Of a stretch of 64,000 nt of DNA, positions 1 through 9,984 are shown in pieces. Every line of letters begins with the position of its first letter. Positions within the stretch are counted from its first letter, which is position 1. Source of the DNA: Semisulcospira habei (lineage: Eukaryota; Mollusca; Gastropoda; Semisulcospiridae); contig BTPG01000004.1 in the NCBI GenBank assembly GCA_036245525.1, forward strand, positions 17,743,412 to 17,807,411. Reading direction: 5' to 3'. The notes below the pieces were generated by a model that worked only from the letters and a program-made list of their open reading frames with translations, was not told the DNA's origin and searched no databases. The translations under genes and the position numbers were made by a program.

Positions 1-63
1 TGGAACACTTCAGTGTTTCCGATGATTACAAAAATGTCGCATTTCTTTTGCTCGTCGGTATAG
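1..63. mobile_element. TATA-CGACGAGCAAAAG MITE, right half
   Basis: Contains AAAAATGTCGCATTTCTTTT then GCTCGTCGGTATA. The left arm lies off the window edge. Same family as 14036, 19861, 33629 and 48063. Confidence 0.75.
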
Positions 64-243
64 TACTACCCCGCAAACGGTACGGGATTACCTTCGAGCA
101 AAGAAGCAATGGGAGTTTGGCCAAAACGTCATGCGGACAGTGTGACCAGACAGACCTTTGTTACATATAGACTGAGCAAAAATCTTTTTTTTTTTTTTTT
201 TGAAATATTTCTTTAGAACGACTTTCAATTTGAATGAAAATAC

Positions 244-555
244 CTGCTTTTCCCAAAGGATGGCCACATGGTAAAACTCCTGCAGCATTGTCACAATATC
301 TCCCACTGCATTCTCTATTGTTGTGTCGTTGTATCTGGTACCGTATGTCACGTACTGATCTGTCCTAAGACGTGACTGGTCCGGCAGTGGCAACTCCAAT
401 TGTAATAATTGGTTCCTTGAGAGAAATGTGAACCAATCCCATTCGTCGGGTCGTGAAGGGAGTGACAGTGTTTGGTTGCCTGGAACGACAACCAGCAGCT
501 GAAGCATGTGAAGCAAAGCGATGTTTTGAGACGATCCCCGTGAGTACAGAGCAAG
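244..555 (-). CDS. Receptor-like gene, exon 5 (gene continues off the left edge)
   Basis: 312 nt from acceptor gtttgtttcag| to donor AAGCAG|gtattt, phase 0 in and out, residues 248-351. It carries sequons NQT and NDT. Joined, the five exons give an uninterrupted 351-residue N-terminus with a signal peptide, eight sequons and no membrane span, so it is extracellular. The overall pattern suggests an ANF-receptor/ionotropic-glutamate-receptor-type ligand-binding domain (about 0.35-0.4 likely); a receptor guanylate cyclase or an unrelated secreted glycoprotein remain possible. The part that would decide (kinase-like/cyclase domain or channel pore) lies left of base 1. Confidence 0.76.
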
Positions 556-725
556 CTGAAACAAACACAACAAACGGGTGAAACGGTTTGCTTACATCTG
601 ATTTAAAATCAGCTATGAACAATCAAAATACTTTGCGACAGAGTGCAGGACTTGAACAAGTGACGTTGTACATTCAGTTATCTGATTGTTTTAAATCTAA
701 AACAACACAACTCCATTGAACAAAA

Positions 726-880
726 GTGCCTCAGGCCGCTGTCAGCCCGAGGACCTCTCCCGTACCGATTGCGAGAAGTCTCCTCATATAGACCCACGCG
801 GGGTGTGCGCCACAGGAACACTTCTACTTGTGGTATACTCTTCGAGTGGGTCTGCATGGGGAGTACTGTACCCCTCAATG
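726..880. mobile_element. GAGTACTCC palindromic element with GC-hairpin remnant (intron 4)
   Basis: GACCCACGCGGGGTGTGCGC and GTGGTATACTCTTCGAGTGGGTC form imperfect arms (about 790-863). A fragment of the CGGCC-rich hairpin family (CAGGCCGCTGTCAGCCCGAG) precedes them. Confidence 0.55.
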
Positions 881-917
881 GGTGCGGATGTTAATTTATG
901 AAAGCTCGAAGCCCCAC

Positions 918-1105
918 CTCTGCAAACACTCCTTCCATACAGAGTGTGCTGCACCAGACCAGGACGGTGGTGAAATTTTTAAAGTTCAGGCGATTTTGCT
1001 CCCAGAATTTCCGCGTGTCGCTAGAGTTGACCGAGTTTCTGTACACGAGCACGTGCAAAACGTGATACAAGGACAGGCCCTCGCTCAGGTAGAAGACTTC
1101 GGCCT
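918..1105 (-). CDS. Receptor-like gene, exon 4
   Basis: 188 nt from acceptor tattttcacag| to donor GAG|gtgggg, phase 1 in and phase 0 out, residues 185-247. It contains sequons NSS and NFT. The segment NFTTVLVWCSTLCMEGVFAE looks like the strand-helix unit of lobe 2 in receptor ligand-binding domains. The plus-strand open frame over the same bases (828-1193) is a shadow: it lacks splice sites and homology. Confidence 0.75.
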
Positions 1106-1173
1106 CTGTGAAAATATAAGAGTGATTGTTTTACTTCAGGGACGGAAATTCAATGAAGACTTGGAAACGCAAC

Positions 1174-1366
1174 ATTATCTCATTCCGCACTAAGACCGAA
1201 ATCCACAAATTTTGAAGTTGCCTCCTGAAGACCGTGGCTGTATTACATTCTTCTGGAAACATATCGAGCGTGATAGTTCAAGGGCGCCAAGCTATTCTGG
1301 CACAACCCTTGAACTATCACGCTCGATCCATGTCTTACCCTGGCGTGTCGGATTTGAATGAGTTAA
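1174..1366. mobile_element. TTAA palindrome MITE, family B (intron 3)
   Basis: Right end GAATGAGTTAA, left end decayed to ATTATCTCATTC. Arms GATAGTTCAAGGGCGCC...and CACAACCCTTGAACTATC; part of the left arm is deleted, leaving a short stem. Confidence 0.8.
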
Positions 1367-1682
1367 TCTAGCGTACCTGTTAGTTATAAGTGCAGTGTCG
1401 CAAACTGTATCAAGTCAGAGTGATTAATTTTTCCTTTTAAGTTAACTTTATTGGACAATTTCTTCGTAAAATAATCGAGTCTTTTTTTTTAATTCATGTT
1501 CTATAGATTAGCAAACGGATTGAGAAATCTGTAGCGTTTAAGTTTTTTAGAAACAAACTTGTTAAATTTCATCTATATACTTAGTATATTATAAATCTGT
1601 TCTCAGTTCGATTGTCCTTGATGGACTTGGAAACAACATGTCGCGAAATTAAAGTATCAAAGCATTATAAAAGTTCCTTTCC

Positions 1683-1885
1683 TGTTTGCGGGAGTACTCA
1701 GATAGTGCGCAACACGTACACTTCTCATTGAATGAGATGCTTAGCATCTCATTTGAATAGAAGTGTACGTGTGACCCCAGTAGCAAAACGCCTTTGGGGC
1801 CACGACGGCCGTATTGGGCCCGAGGACCGTAGCTTACTGGGGACTTACTCCTCGAGCTAGTCTGTCCAAGGAGTACTCCCGCAAA
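1683..1885. mobile_element. GAGTACTCC palindromic element with nested GC hairpin (intron 3)
   Basis: Outer ends GCGGGAGTACTC and GGAGTACTCCCGC. The inner GAGATGCTTAGCATCTC hairpin is flanked by GTACACTTCT/AGAAGTGTAC. A second palindrome (CAGTAGCAAAACGCC...TAGCTTACTGG, 1771-1842) sits inside. Confidence 0.75.
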
Positions 1886-1931
1886 CGGTACTGGCTGTCT
1901 TCAAAACATCACACAGATGTCGTGTCATTAC

Positions 1932-2234
1932 CTGTAAACTGGTCATACACAATGGTCACAGTCTTCAGAGCAGTTTCGTTGACGATGCTCAGCACGTAGT
2001 CCACATAGGTTGGAGGACGATCCTCTCCGCCAACATCAACGTGCAAAGGGTACAGGATCTCCGCCACCACAGCACACCAGTCGTAATCTCCTGCAGGCAT
2101 GGAACGGTTTGTGAAGTCGAGTGCAGTCTTGTTCTGTGCTCGAATATGGTTGATTATGGTCTGAACTGAAGCCTGCTTGATGCGTCCGGCCGTTGCAGTG
2201 GTAGCCGTGAGAATCCAGAAGCCTATTTCGGATT
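1932..2234 (-). CDS. Receptor-like gene, exon 3
   Basis: 303 nt between a pyrimidine-rich acceptor (tttctctccag|) and donor ACAG|gtaatg, phase 1 in and out, residues 84-184. It contains sequons NKT, NRS and NET. The stretch TYVDYVLSIVNETALKTVTIVYDQF matches the pattern of ANF/glutamate-type receptor ectodomains, where a helix leads to a strand of the form 'W..V.ivYD'. No catalytic or channel motif is present, as expected for an extracellular lobe. Confidence 0.78.
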
Positions 2235-2344
2235 CTGGAGAGAAAAAAAAAAACGAGAAAAAAAATATCGAAGATTTTAATGCAGAGCATTGACAGATGA
2301 AATCCACGCCAAAGAGTGACTAGAACTGAAATCCCAACAAAGTA

Positions 2345-2452
2345 GTTAACCTACATCGACCATGATAATTCAAGGCTAGTGCCAGATTAGCTTGGCGCCT
2401 GATGGCACCAAGCTAATCTGGCACTACCCTTGAATTATCATGGTCAAACAAA
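2345..2452. mobile_element. TTAA palindrome MITE, family A, core only (intron 2)
   Basis: Hairpin TGACCATGATAATTCAAGG (arms 2357-2446) with GATTAG/CTAATC. Outer TTAACC is visible on the left only. Lies 110 bp from the exon 3 acceptor. Confidence 0.8.
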
Positions 2453-2787
2453 CCTCCTGTAACTTAGACATAATCGCAAAATTACGCCCTCAAAATTTCG
2501 GAAATGCAACTGTGGGGCTAAACGGGTAAAGATACACGCTTAGAAAGTACAAAGAAGCGAAGTAATTTACATAGAAAGAGTGCTTTTGGGAACTCAGAAC
2601 AAGTGTTGTTATATCCGACTTGTGTTATATCCCACCTTGTTATAAGCGAAGTAGACTGTATTTTGTTGTTTATTCATCGGCTATAAGCGGAGTAGACTGT
2701 ATTTTGTTGTTTATTCATCGGTTCGCTTTGTATAAGTAATTTAATTGTAGTGGCCTTTGTTTTGGGGACTGAATGTTTTACCTATTT

Positions 2788-2789
<2 letters not shown>

Positions 2790-2880
<91 letters not shown>
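2790..2880. repeat. (GT)n microsatellite
   Basis: About 45 uninterrupted GT units, then imperfect GT/GC repeats to about 2925. Confidence 0.98.
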
Positions 2881-2883
<3 letters not shown>

Positions 2884-3254
2884 TGTGTATGTGTGGTTTA
2901 GCATGCGTGCGTGCGTGTGTGCGTGTCAAGAGGTTGTAAATCTATTATGTTTGCTGCATATGAAAAAGGCAACAACACAAAAGCATTTTAAAGTAGAAAG
3001 CACAAAAGTAGAACATAATTTATTAACTTTTAGAGCTGGAACCATTTTTTAAGCGGATATGGCAAACTGAAGAATACGATGCACTGCGTATATTTCTTAG
3101 GCAAAAAGTGTAACTGCCTCAGCGCTTGGATTTCAAAAGGGTGACTGTCAAATTCGTAAAATGCAAAGAAATACCCAAGAAAGAAAGAAAAACGCTTTGA
3201 CAGGACACGTATAGTATAAGTCATCGGTAGAAGTGGTTTGCTGCCCGTCACTTG

Positions 3255-3405
3255 TAGGCCTAGGTCTGGGAGAGGTCAAAGTAAGCTTTGGACCCCGAAG
3301 GCCGAGACTTTTAAAGGTGAACCCGATCCAGCTACAAGAGACATAGATCCTCATGAGCCCCCGCAGTCGCGTGGGCTCATGGGAATCTATGCCTCTTGCT
3401 GACAA
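3255..3405. mobile_element. AGAGGCATAGATCC palindrome MITE (intron 2)
   Basis: Hairpin AGAGACATAGATCCTCATGA (from 3341) pairs with TCATGGGAATCTATGCCTCT. A TAGGTCTGGGAGAGGTCAAAG segment to its left is shared with 22501. Confidence 0.8.
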
Positions 3406-3541
3406 CACTGTGTATTTATGTTCTTTGTTCGGCTGGGGCTCTTCTGTGTTGTATTAACAGATATTTCCGAAATACAATCTGAGTCCACTGGAGGTGAAGG
3501 AGCTGCAGTTACGACGATGTATTGCAAATGTCAGATTCTGA

Positions 3542-3755
3542 TTAACCCTTTTAGCCCCGAGTCCCTACAGCAGGAGATCGATTGACCATGATAATTCAAG
3601 GGTAGTGCCAGATTAGCTTGGCGCCTGAAGGCGCCAAGCTAATCTGGCACTACCTTGAATTATCATGGTCAATCCATCTCCTGCAACTGGTACATTGTCA
3701 TTAGGCAACACCTCCAACAATTTGAGAAATGGGACCTTGGGAGTAAAAGGGTTAA
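3542..3755. mobile_element. TTAA palindrome MITE, family A, full length (intron 2)
   Basis: Ends TTAACCCTTTTAGCCCC and GGAGTAAAAGGGTTAA. Near-perfect arms around GGCGCCTGAAGGCGCC. A good reference copy. Confidence 0.92.
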
Positions 3756-4208
3756 ATTCCTGAAATCTGATACAAAGGATGGAACCTGTCTATTTTTATA
3801 AACGCTACACGCAGATGCAGCAAACTGAACTAAATACCAGTTTCGATTTCTTATCCAAACTTCAAACACTGAGGTTTGGTTAAGAAATCGAAACTGTTAT
3901 TTAATTCAAACACTGAGGTTAAAAAACAAAACCAACAAGACATCATTTCTGAACTCTTTCGCATCTACACCGATATGACACATCTGCAACTCGCCAGATC
4001 AACATTTGTATACGTCATACATGAAATCTGACCTGCGAAGGCAAAAGACAAGAAGTCTATTTTTTAGAAAAGCAAGGTTTTCGTTGTATTACAATGAAAA
4101 TCTTGCTTTTCACAAAAATGGACTTACCGCCCGTCCTGTACATTCACAGGTCCCGATTATTCTTTGTGTCTCTCACGGATTCATCTGTGTGACAGTAACG
4201 AATAATCC

Positions 4209-4422
4209 TTAACTCATCGTGCCCGAGGTACGAAAAACTCACATTTTGGAATTATCCTCTGAAGATTGCATTACAATTTAGGAGACAGATCGTCTGTGGT
4301 AGTTCAAGGGGGGTGGCAGAATAGCTTGGAGCCTATAGGCGCCAAGCTATTCTGCCACCACCCTTGAACTGTCATGGTCGAGCCATATCTTGCTGTGGTG
4401 TCTCGCGGGCAGAATGAGTTAA
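4209..4422. mobile_element. TTAA palindrome MITE, family B, full length (intron 2)
   Basis: Ends TTAACTCATCGTGCCCG and CGGGCAGAATGAGTTAA. Core with GAATAG/CTATTC and GTGGCAG instead of GTGCCAG, changed in both arms. Confidence 0.9.
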
Positions 4423-4542
4423 TGAAAATTCCGTGTTTTGTCTGTCACCTGATATTTTGTCTGACAAAAACAGACAAATAATTTATCAAACCTTTCTTAC
4501 AGGGATTTAATCAACGTTATTGGACGCCGCTTTCTGTGAAGT

Positions 4543-4551
4543 AAATGTGTG

Positions 4552-4593
<42 letters not shown>

Positions 4594-4663
4594 CGCGTGT
4601 GTGCGTGCATGCGTGCGTACGTGCGTGCGTGTGTGCGCGCGTGCGCGCGTGCGTGCGTGTGTT
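4543..4663. repeat. GT/GC/GCGT compound microsatellite
   Basis: GT repeats pass into CG and GTGC repeats. The open frames across it (Cys-Val and His-Thr strings) are not genes. Confidence 0.97.
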
Positions 4664-5247
4664 GGGGGAGGTGTGAAGAGGGGGCCATTCGTAAATGAAA
4701 TACTATGCAAATGGGTCCAATGAACCTACCAATTGACGAGTAAAAGGATTGCGACGTTTTCTGTGATTCCAAACTGTACTTTCTTCTTTCTTTTCTTTTT
4801 TTCTTTTTTCTTTTTGCTCGTCAGTATACCATAAAACGAACATGAAATATCAAGCTGAACAAAGCGCGTCCGTGATGTTGAAATCTGACATAATAGTAGC
4901 AGACGTATTTCAAACATCCACTGCCTCCCCCCCCCCCCATCCCCCACCCACTCCCCCGTTTCTCCTGACCCTCTGTCCCTTTACCTGGCCCGATACACTA
5001 CACGAGGAGATGGATCGACCATGGGAGTTTAAAAAATGGTGTCAGAATTGCTTTGGCCCTCTAAAGAGAAATTCTCAACAACAACAAAAAAAAACTTTGA
5101 AGGGACAAACAAGACACAGTTGTGTTGAACTTGTCCTTTCTAAGCGTGCTTTTTCTATGTTGGGAATTTCTTTGACTTTTACAGCTGGACTCCTACAGAA
5201 ATTTCCGTCTGTTCTCTGACCGTCGTGTGCCTCCGAGATAATGCCCA

Positions 5248-5471
5248 TTAACCCCTATACTACTGAGGCTAAAAGCTTCAAATGTGTACACTGCCATATG
5301 CAAGCTACATTATAGAACTTACAGATAAGGATAGAGACCAATGGCTTTAGTTCAAGGGTAGTGCCAGAATAGCTTGGCGCCTAGAGGCGCCAAGCTATTC
5401 TGGCACTACCATTGAACTATTTTAGTCAAATTTATTTCACACACTGGTGTATTCCGAATGATAAGGGTTAA
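5248..5471. mobile_element. TTAA palindrome MITE, family D, full length (intron 2)
   Basis: Ends TTAACCCCTATACTACTGAG and CCGAATGATAAGGGTTAA. Core with GAATAG. Sister copy at 62623-62846 is closely similar along its length. Confidence 0.9.
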
Positions 5472-6097
5472 GGTGGTAGCACTGCGATTTCAAATCTACG
5501 AAAATGCTTTAGGAAAGGCTTCTTTAAGTTCCCCAGGGTCCCAGCCCTTCGCTAGACACAATGCCCACCGCGCCCAAGCTTTCCCAATACTCGTTTAAAG
5601 AAGATACGTATAGATAAGTATTATTTGTGTTTTGGCAAAATAGTCTCTCTTGTTTGCTTCCTTAAAACCAAGTTCTCTGAGGTAAATGTAAAACTAACTT
5701 CATTCCTGTCCTCTTGAATATATACATTTCGGGGTATCGCTTTCTATCGGCAACATTTTAAAGAAACGGAGACATCCATGAGGTGGCTTTCGTTTGTTTC
5801 AGTGAGCTTAGCTGGCTGAAAGTTAGAACTTTGTAGTTGGGACTAACAGACAACAGCAAGCTAGTACTTGTTTTCGCTAAAGGAGAACAGATATGATTCT
5901 GAAGGTTTCCATTCAATAACATGCATGCCCAGTCAAAGAGTGCCCACTGTGTTTAATAACACAGACAGTGTAACACAACTCCACAGCAGCAAGCGTCCCA
6001 CTTTTTTCAACACCAGAGGTGAAAGAAAACATGCGAGGGGCGACTACGGAATGACAATATTGGAGATGCTAGAGAGTATTCCACAGTTCGGAGACTT

Positions 6098-6255
6098 TAA
6101 CCCTTTCATTGTCGGTGGACGCAGGCTGTGTTTCTGATATCTTTGTTTATTCGATGCCAAAGAACACTATGGTTTCAGCAAGAGGTCTAGATCCACATAA
6201 GCCCCCACAACGCCCCCACAACTGTGGGGCTTCATAAGGAGCTGTACCTCTTGTA

Positions 6256-6258
<3 letters not shown>
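6098..6258. mobile_element. AGAGGCATAGATCC palindrome MITE (intron 2)
   Basis: Left end TTAACCCTTTCATTGTCGGTG (GGACGCAG follows), hairpin CAAGAGGTCTAGATCCACAT pairing with AGCTGTACCTCTTG. The centre has a duplicated CCCCCACAAC. Confidence 0.7.
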
Positions 6259-6301
<43 letters not shown>

Positions 6302-6330
6302 GGTATTATATAGGCGCTTTTTCTCAATTT
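6257..6330. repeat. (TAA)n with ATAGGCGC tail
   Basis: About 15 TAA units followed by TATATAGGCGCTTTT, an AGGCGC-TAA arrangement also at 18368 and 20135; likely the 3' tail of a retroposon. Confidence 0.75.
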
Positions 6331-6539
6331 TGTTGCGAATCGACTCAAAGCGCCGCGAACTGAAACCCAACACGCACACTCACGTGACAGACACGAATTT
6401 ACTCTGAAAACAAACACAGTACAAGAAAGATTCAAGCTCAGCTACTGAAGTTACAGAAATTTTTGATCGCTTGTATTTGAAATTTATAAAGTGGCCTGAA
6501 ACCGGTATGAAAGTGGGGGTGGGGGGGTGGGAGAGGGGT

Positions 6540-6712
6540 GGAAGGAAGAACCGTTTTCCCGGAGAAAGAACCCCCGACGGTCCGCCCGAATTAACGGTGA
6601 CACTTACCAGAGGAGAAAAGTTCGACGCCGGAACCCGTTTTCGAACCTCGCACCTTTAGCATTGGTGGCAGGCGCATTAACCACTGCGCCACGGACCGCC
6701 CGGGTGGGCCTC
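6540..6712 (-). mobile_element. tRNA-derived SINE head
   Basis: On the minus strand, from 6703 leftwards: TCCGTGGCGCAGTGGTTAAT (A box) and GGTGCGAGGTTCGAA (B box) in tRNA spacing, with a Ser-like anticodon loop region. The 5' and 3' sides do not pair as an acceptor stem, so it is a pol III promoter of a SINE rather than a tRNA gene. Confidence 0.65.
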
Positions 6713-6828
6713 AGTTTTGTTTTGCAGTCAAAGAGTCACGAGTGAGTGTTACTGATTTCACTTAGCATCACACATTGTGTGTAAGATATTGTAAATATTA
6801 TATGAAATGTACGACTGCATGTACTTAC

Positions 6829-6978
6829 CTTGCTGAACAAAGCTGTAAGTGCGGTTTACTGACGATTCCATGACGAGGATTCGTAGACTGAGAGGTGCCC
6901 GGCCACACAGCATGACCTCGTCACACCAGCGGGTACTCCAGGTCGGATACAGGTTCAGGTACCCCAGCTTAATGACAC
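6829..6978 (-). CDS. Receptor-like gene, exon 2
   Basis: 150 nt between acceptor gagtgcag| and donor AAG|gtaagt, phase 1 in and phase 1 out, giving residues 34-83. The first residues (GVIKLGYLNLYP) resemble the first beta strand that opens a type-I periplasmic-binding ectodomain. The segment then carries two cysteines close together (RWCDEVMLCG) and the sequon NRT. No other frame is open across the exon with both splice sites. The flanking introns consist largely of hairpin MITEs. Confidence 0.75.
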
Positions 6979-7185
6979 CTGCACTCAAACGAATGTTACT
7001 AGAGATATACCACGCGCGTTGTTCTGTCGGGAAACTGTGGCAGACAAACTGTGGGTGCGAAAAATGCCGGATCAAGCTCTCACTTCTCACGATAAAGAAA
7101 AGAATACTGGGTGGGGTGGAGCGCGTATGGGGTTTTCCTAGCGCATAGATCTCATCTTGGCCGAAATGAACTCAACTAATCTGCC

Positions 7186-7303
7186 AAATGCGCAAAAGGC
7201 CATTCGGGCCGTCGTCGGCCGCCGTTTGCCCGCGACATCCGTGCGCGGGCCAACGGCGGCTAACGTCGGCCCGAGTGCCTTTTGCGCATTGGGCTGGCAA
7301 TGC
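7186..7303. mobile_element. GC-rich palindrome, GGCCGTCGTCGGCC family (intron 1)
   Basis: Arms CAAATGCGCAAAAGGCC and GCCTTTTGCGCATTGG enclose CGGCC-rich inverted repeats. The interior includes GCCAACGGCGGC, shared with 8840 and 21840. Confidence 0.8.
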
Positions 7304-8043
7304 CGAACCTGCCTAGCAACGCGATTTGAAGTATCCGCGTGACAATAGACGGACATCAGAGCCGGAACGATGGCGCTAAAATCAATTTGAGTGAAAAGTA
7401 GAATACCTCTTATCTGCGAAGGCCAATTATTCTGTACGATTTGACCTTAGTAGTTGTTGCTCAACCCTGTTCGGTGCACATTTTGTGAAATCACCTTCGC
7501 GGTGGCCTGAACGCCTTCACAACCAGTGACATAGATTGCGTTCCTGAAATAGGCATTTCATTTCTTAATTCAAGGCATAAGAACTGCGGCCGTTTATAAC
7601 TTTGGTGTTTGCACAAAAAGGCAGCTTTGAACTCAGAGACACTTTATTGAGCGCGGTTTCTTGGTTTGTTTGTGTGCGTGTGTGTGCGTGCGTGTGTGCA
7701 TGTGTGTGTGTGAGAGACAGGCGCTAAAGCCAAAGTTTACCAACACCAAACAACGGAAACCTATTCGTGTGCCAAGTTGACCCATTTTAACCCCCAATTT
7801 TGGAGGAGTCACATAACAGCTATGTACCAACTGCAGGAAAAGAAACTTTGAAATAAAATGAAACTTCATTTCTGAACGGAAAAAGCAGTTAGCAGATGTG
7901 CCATTTTTCACGCTTGCCGTTGCTAATCTACAAAGGTACAACTCTGCTAAAGGTACAAAGCTACTAACATACAAACGCACATAACATAACAATTCATTCA
8001 AAATAGATAGATACGGCAAAATAGAAGACACCGCTTACAATCG

Positions 8044-8342
8044 CTAAGATAGATCGAGCATGGTAGTTCAAGGACAGTGCCAGATTAGCTTGGCGCCTGA
8101 TCATGCGCCAAGCTAATCTGGCACTACTATTAACTCATCCAGCACGACGCACGTATTTCCCAAATTTTGGAGGCGTCAAATAACGACTATACACCTGTTG
8201 CAGGAGATGGATCGACCATGATAATTCAAGGGTAGTGCCAGATTAGCTTGGCGCCTGTCGGCGCCAAGCTAATCTGGCACTACCTTGAATTATCATGGGC
8301 GACCCATCTCCTGCTGTAGGGCGTCAGGGCTGAATGGGTTAA
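8044..8342. mobile_element. TTAA palindrome MITE, family E, next to a half element (intron 1)
   Basis: 8130-8342 is complete: TTAACTCATCCAGCACGAC to CAGGGCTGAATGGGTTAA, core with GATTAG. Immediately left (8054-8127) is a second hairpin, GAGCATGGTAGTTCAAGGAC, whose right end is missing. Confidence 0.88.
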
Positions 8343-8665
8343 GGTATTACCACTGGCCTGTCAACGTAGTTCCTTTCTTTGCACTTATCGCTTTGCACTT
8401 ATCGCTTGAAGTGACAGAAAATCCTGTTTAGACCATTTCGGATTCTTTCGACTAAGCTAATCAGGCGGTGCCCTGGCGCCGTCACGGTCGATTTCTGTTT
8501 TCACTGTAAGTGGAAAAAGCCACTAAGTCCACGTAAAGGCCAAATCGATCTTATGTAATCAAAGTGGCTGTGTTTCGGACGCAGCGAAGTCATGCACAGT
8601 CAACACTTCGTGATCGATGGAAGTCAAGCAATAATAAATAATTCAATAATAACTAAAATAATTTT

Positions 8666-9062
8666 GTTGCTAAAACACAAAAGGAAAACACGAAAGACAT
8701 GTCGGTTCCTAGATATAGCCATCTTCAGGTGGCAATGAAAAAAGGCATTTGGTTCATTTTCACCTCAACACGAAGAGATGTAGGGCATGACTGTCATGTT
8801 TTGTGTTTTCTTCTCCGAATATTGTTTACGGCCGTGTGCGGGCCAACGGCGGCTGACCTCAAAACTTTATCAGGTGAAAGGAAACTTAAAATCTGTTTAT
8901 AAACAATATTCGGAGAAGAAAACATAAAACATGACATGTCCTACATCTCTTCGTGTTGAGGTGAAAATGAACCAAATGACTTTTTTTCATTTTCACCTGA
9001 AGATGGATAATTCTAGAAACCGACACGTCGTCTTTCGTATTTTCCTTTCGCGTTTTAGCAAC
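8666..9062. mobile_element. 397-bp foldback element (intron 1)
   Basis: Arms of about 165 bp, beginning GTTGCTAAAACACAAAAGG and ending CGTTTTAGCAAC, through matching GAAAACACAAAAC/AAACATAAAAC text. The loop (8834-8896) holds a GCGGGCCAACGGCGGC piece of the GC-rich family. Confidence 0.85.
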
Positions 9063-9504
9063 AAACTTATTTCAGTTACATGGACCCATAGCGGTCATTT
9101 GTTTTTACCTAATTTTGTCAGTATTAGAGCTCAATGATACGCTCATTTGCAATGCCTGTTGGGTCCCAAGAGCGCCTCTTACCGGACGCGGCGGGACGTG
9201 ACGTATACACACAATGTGGCCTCTGAATCATGCCCCATGTGCAGACATCACAATGAGCTAGACGTGGTTTAATCAGTTTTTACGATAAATTGTTTTACAT
9301 ATGTCTACATAACTTTAATACGAACCCCTATGTTAAACATAAGATTAAACGAGGCCAAAGAAAGTGACTGTTCGTACGAAAGGGATGAGTACTGCGTCAC
9401 ATTCATATGTGTATTACGTCACTCGAACCCGCATACGGGATGGTAAGGGCCGGAACCAGCAGCATACGCATCCTTATTATTGCTCTAATACCATTTACAA
9501 CACA

Positions 9505-9750
9505 CACCGACGAAACAGCAAGAGGCAATGCGGGGGCTCATGAGGGCCTATGCTTCTTGCTGACCGCATTTGTATCCATACGTTTTTCGGGCGAAGGAAA
9601 CACAGTCTGGAACATCACAGCTTTTGCGGATATTTTACCGGCCACCGGTTCAGTAAAAGGGTTCAGATGACGAAGGGAACGGCTGGTGGGGAAAAAAAAA
9701 ACCAATGGTTGTCGTGGATATATTCATGGCCAACGGTAATGAAGGGGTTA
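9505..9750. mobile_element. AGAGGCATAGATCC-family MITE, deleted left arm
   Basis: Remaining AGCAAGAGGCA and GGGGGCTCATGAGGGCCTAT (to 9560), followed by flank text ATCCATACGTTTTTC and, at the right, GAAGGGGTTAAA. Confidence 0.55.
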
Positions 9751-9795
9751 AATGAATGGAAAAGGGGGAGGGGGAGGGGGAATGTGTACACGTAC

Positions 9796-9895
9796 CGATC
9801 TGCTGGACCTCTGGGAAGAAGCAGACGCTCTCCATGGTGTAGAGAACACAGTTGATCAGGATGACTGTCCACCACAAAGATTGCATGGTAGTCAA
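9796..9895 (-). CDS. Receptor-like gene, exon 1 (start codon and signal peptide)
   Basis: The exon starts with ATG at 9895 and encodes 33 codons plus one base (MTTMQSLWW... to ...EVQQI). Residues about 5-22 are hydrophobic (WWTVILINCVL), followed by a plausible cleavage region near MES/VCF, so this reads as a secretory signal peptide. The exon ends in a good donor, ATCG|gtacgt, in phase 1, which joins in frame to the exon at 6978. A second Met at residue 4 could be the start instead. The promoter and 5'UTR lie upstream (above 9895) and were not identified. Confidence 0.72.
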
Positions 9896-9984
9896 CGTTT
9901 AAATGGAACTCAGGTTTTTTTTTCACTCGTCAGAATGCCAAGTGGGTTGATTTTTTAAAAAATTATTATTATTTCTTCTTTCAC

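Noticed and set aside
828..1193. 121-codon plus-strand frame
   Set aside because: Shadow of the minus-strand exon 4, which has the better splice sites and phase.
3542..3755. Hairpins as bacterial terminators, tRNAs or a CRISPR array
   Set aside because: Dispersed, palindromic, TTAA-flanked and in a eukaryotic setting; no repeat-spacer periodicity, no cas genes.
6640..6703. tRNA gene on the minus strand
   Set aside because: A and B boxes are present but the acceptor stem does not pair and the flank continues into SINE-like sequence.
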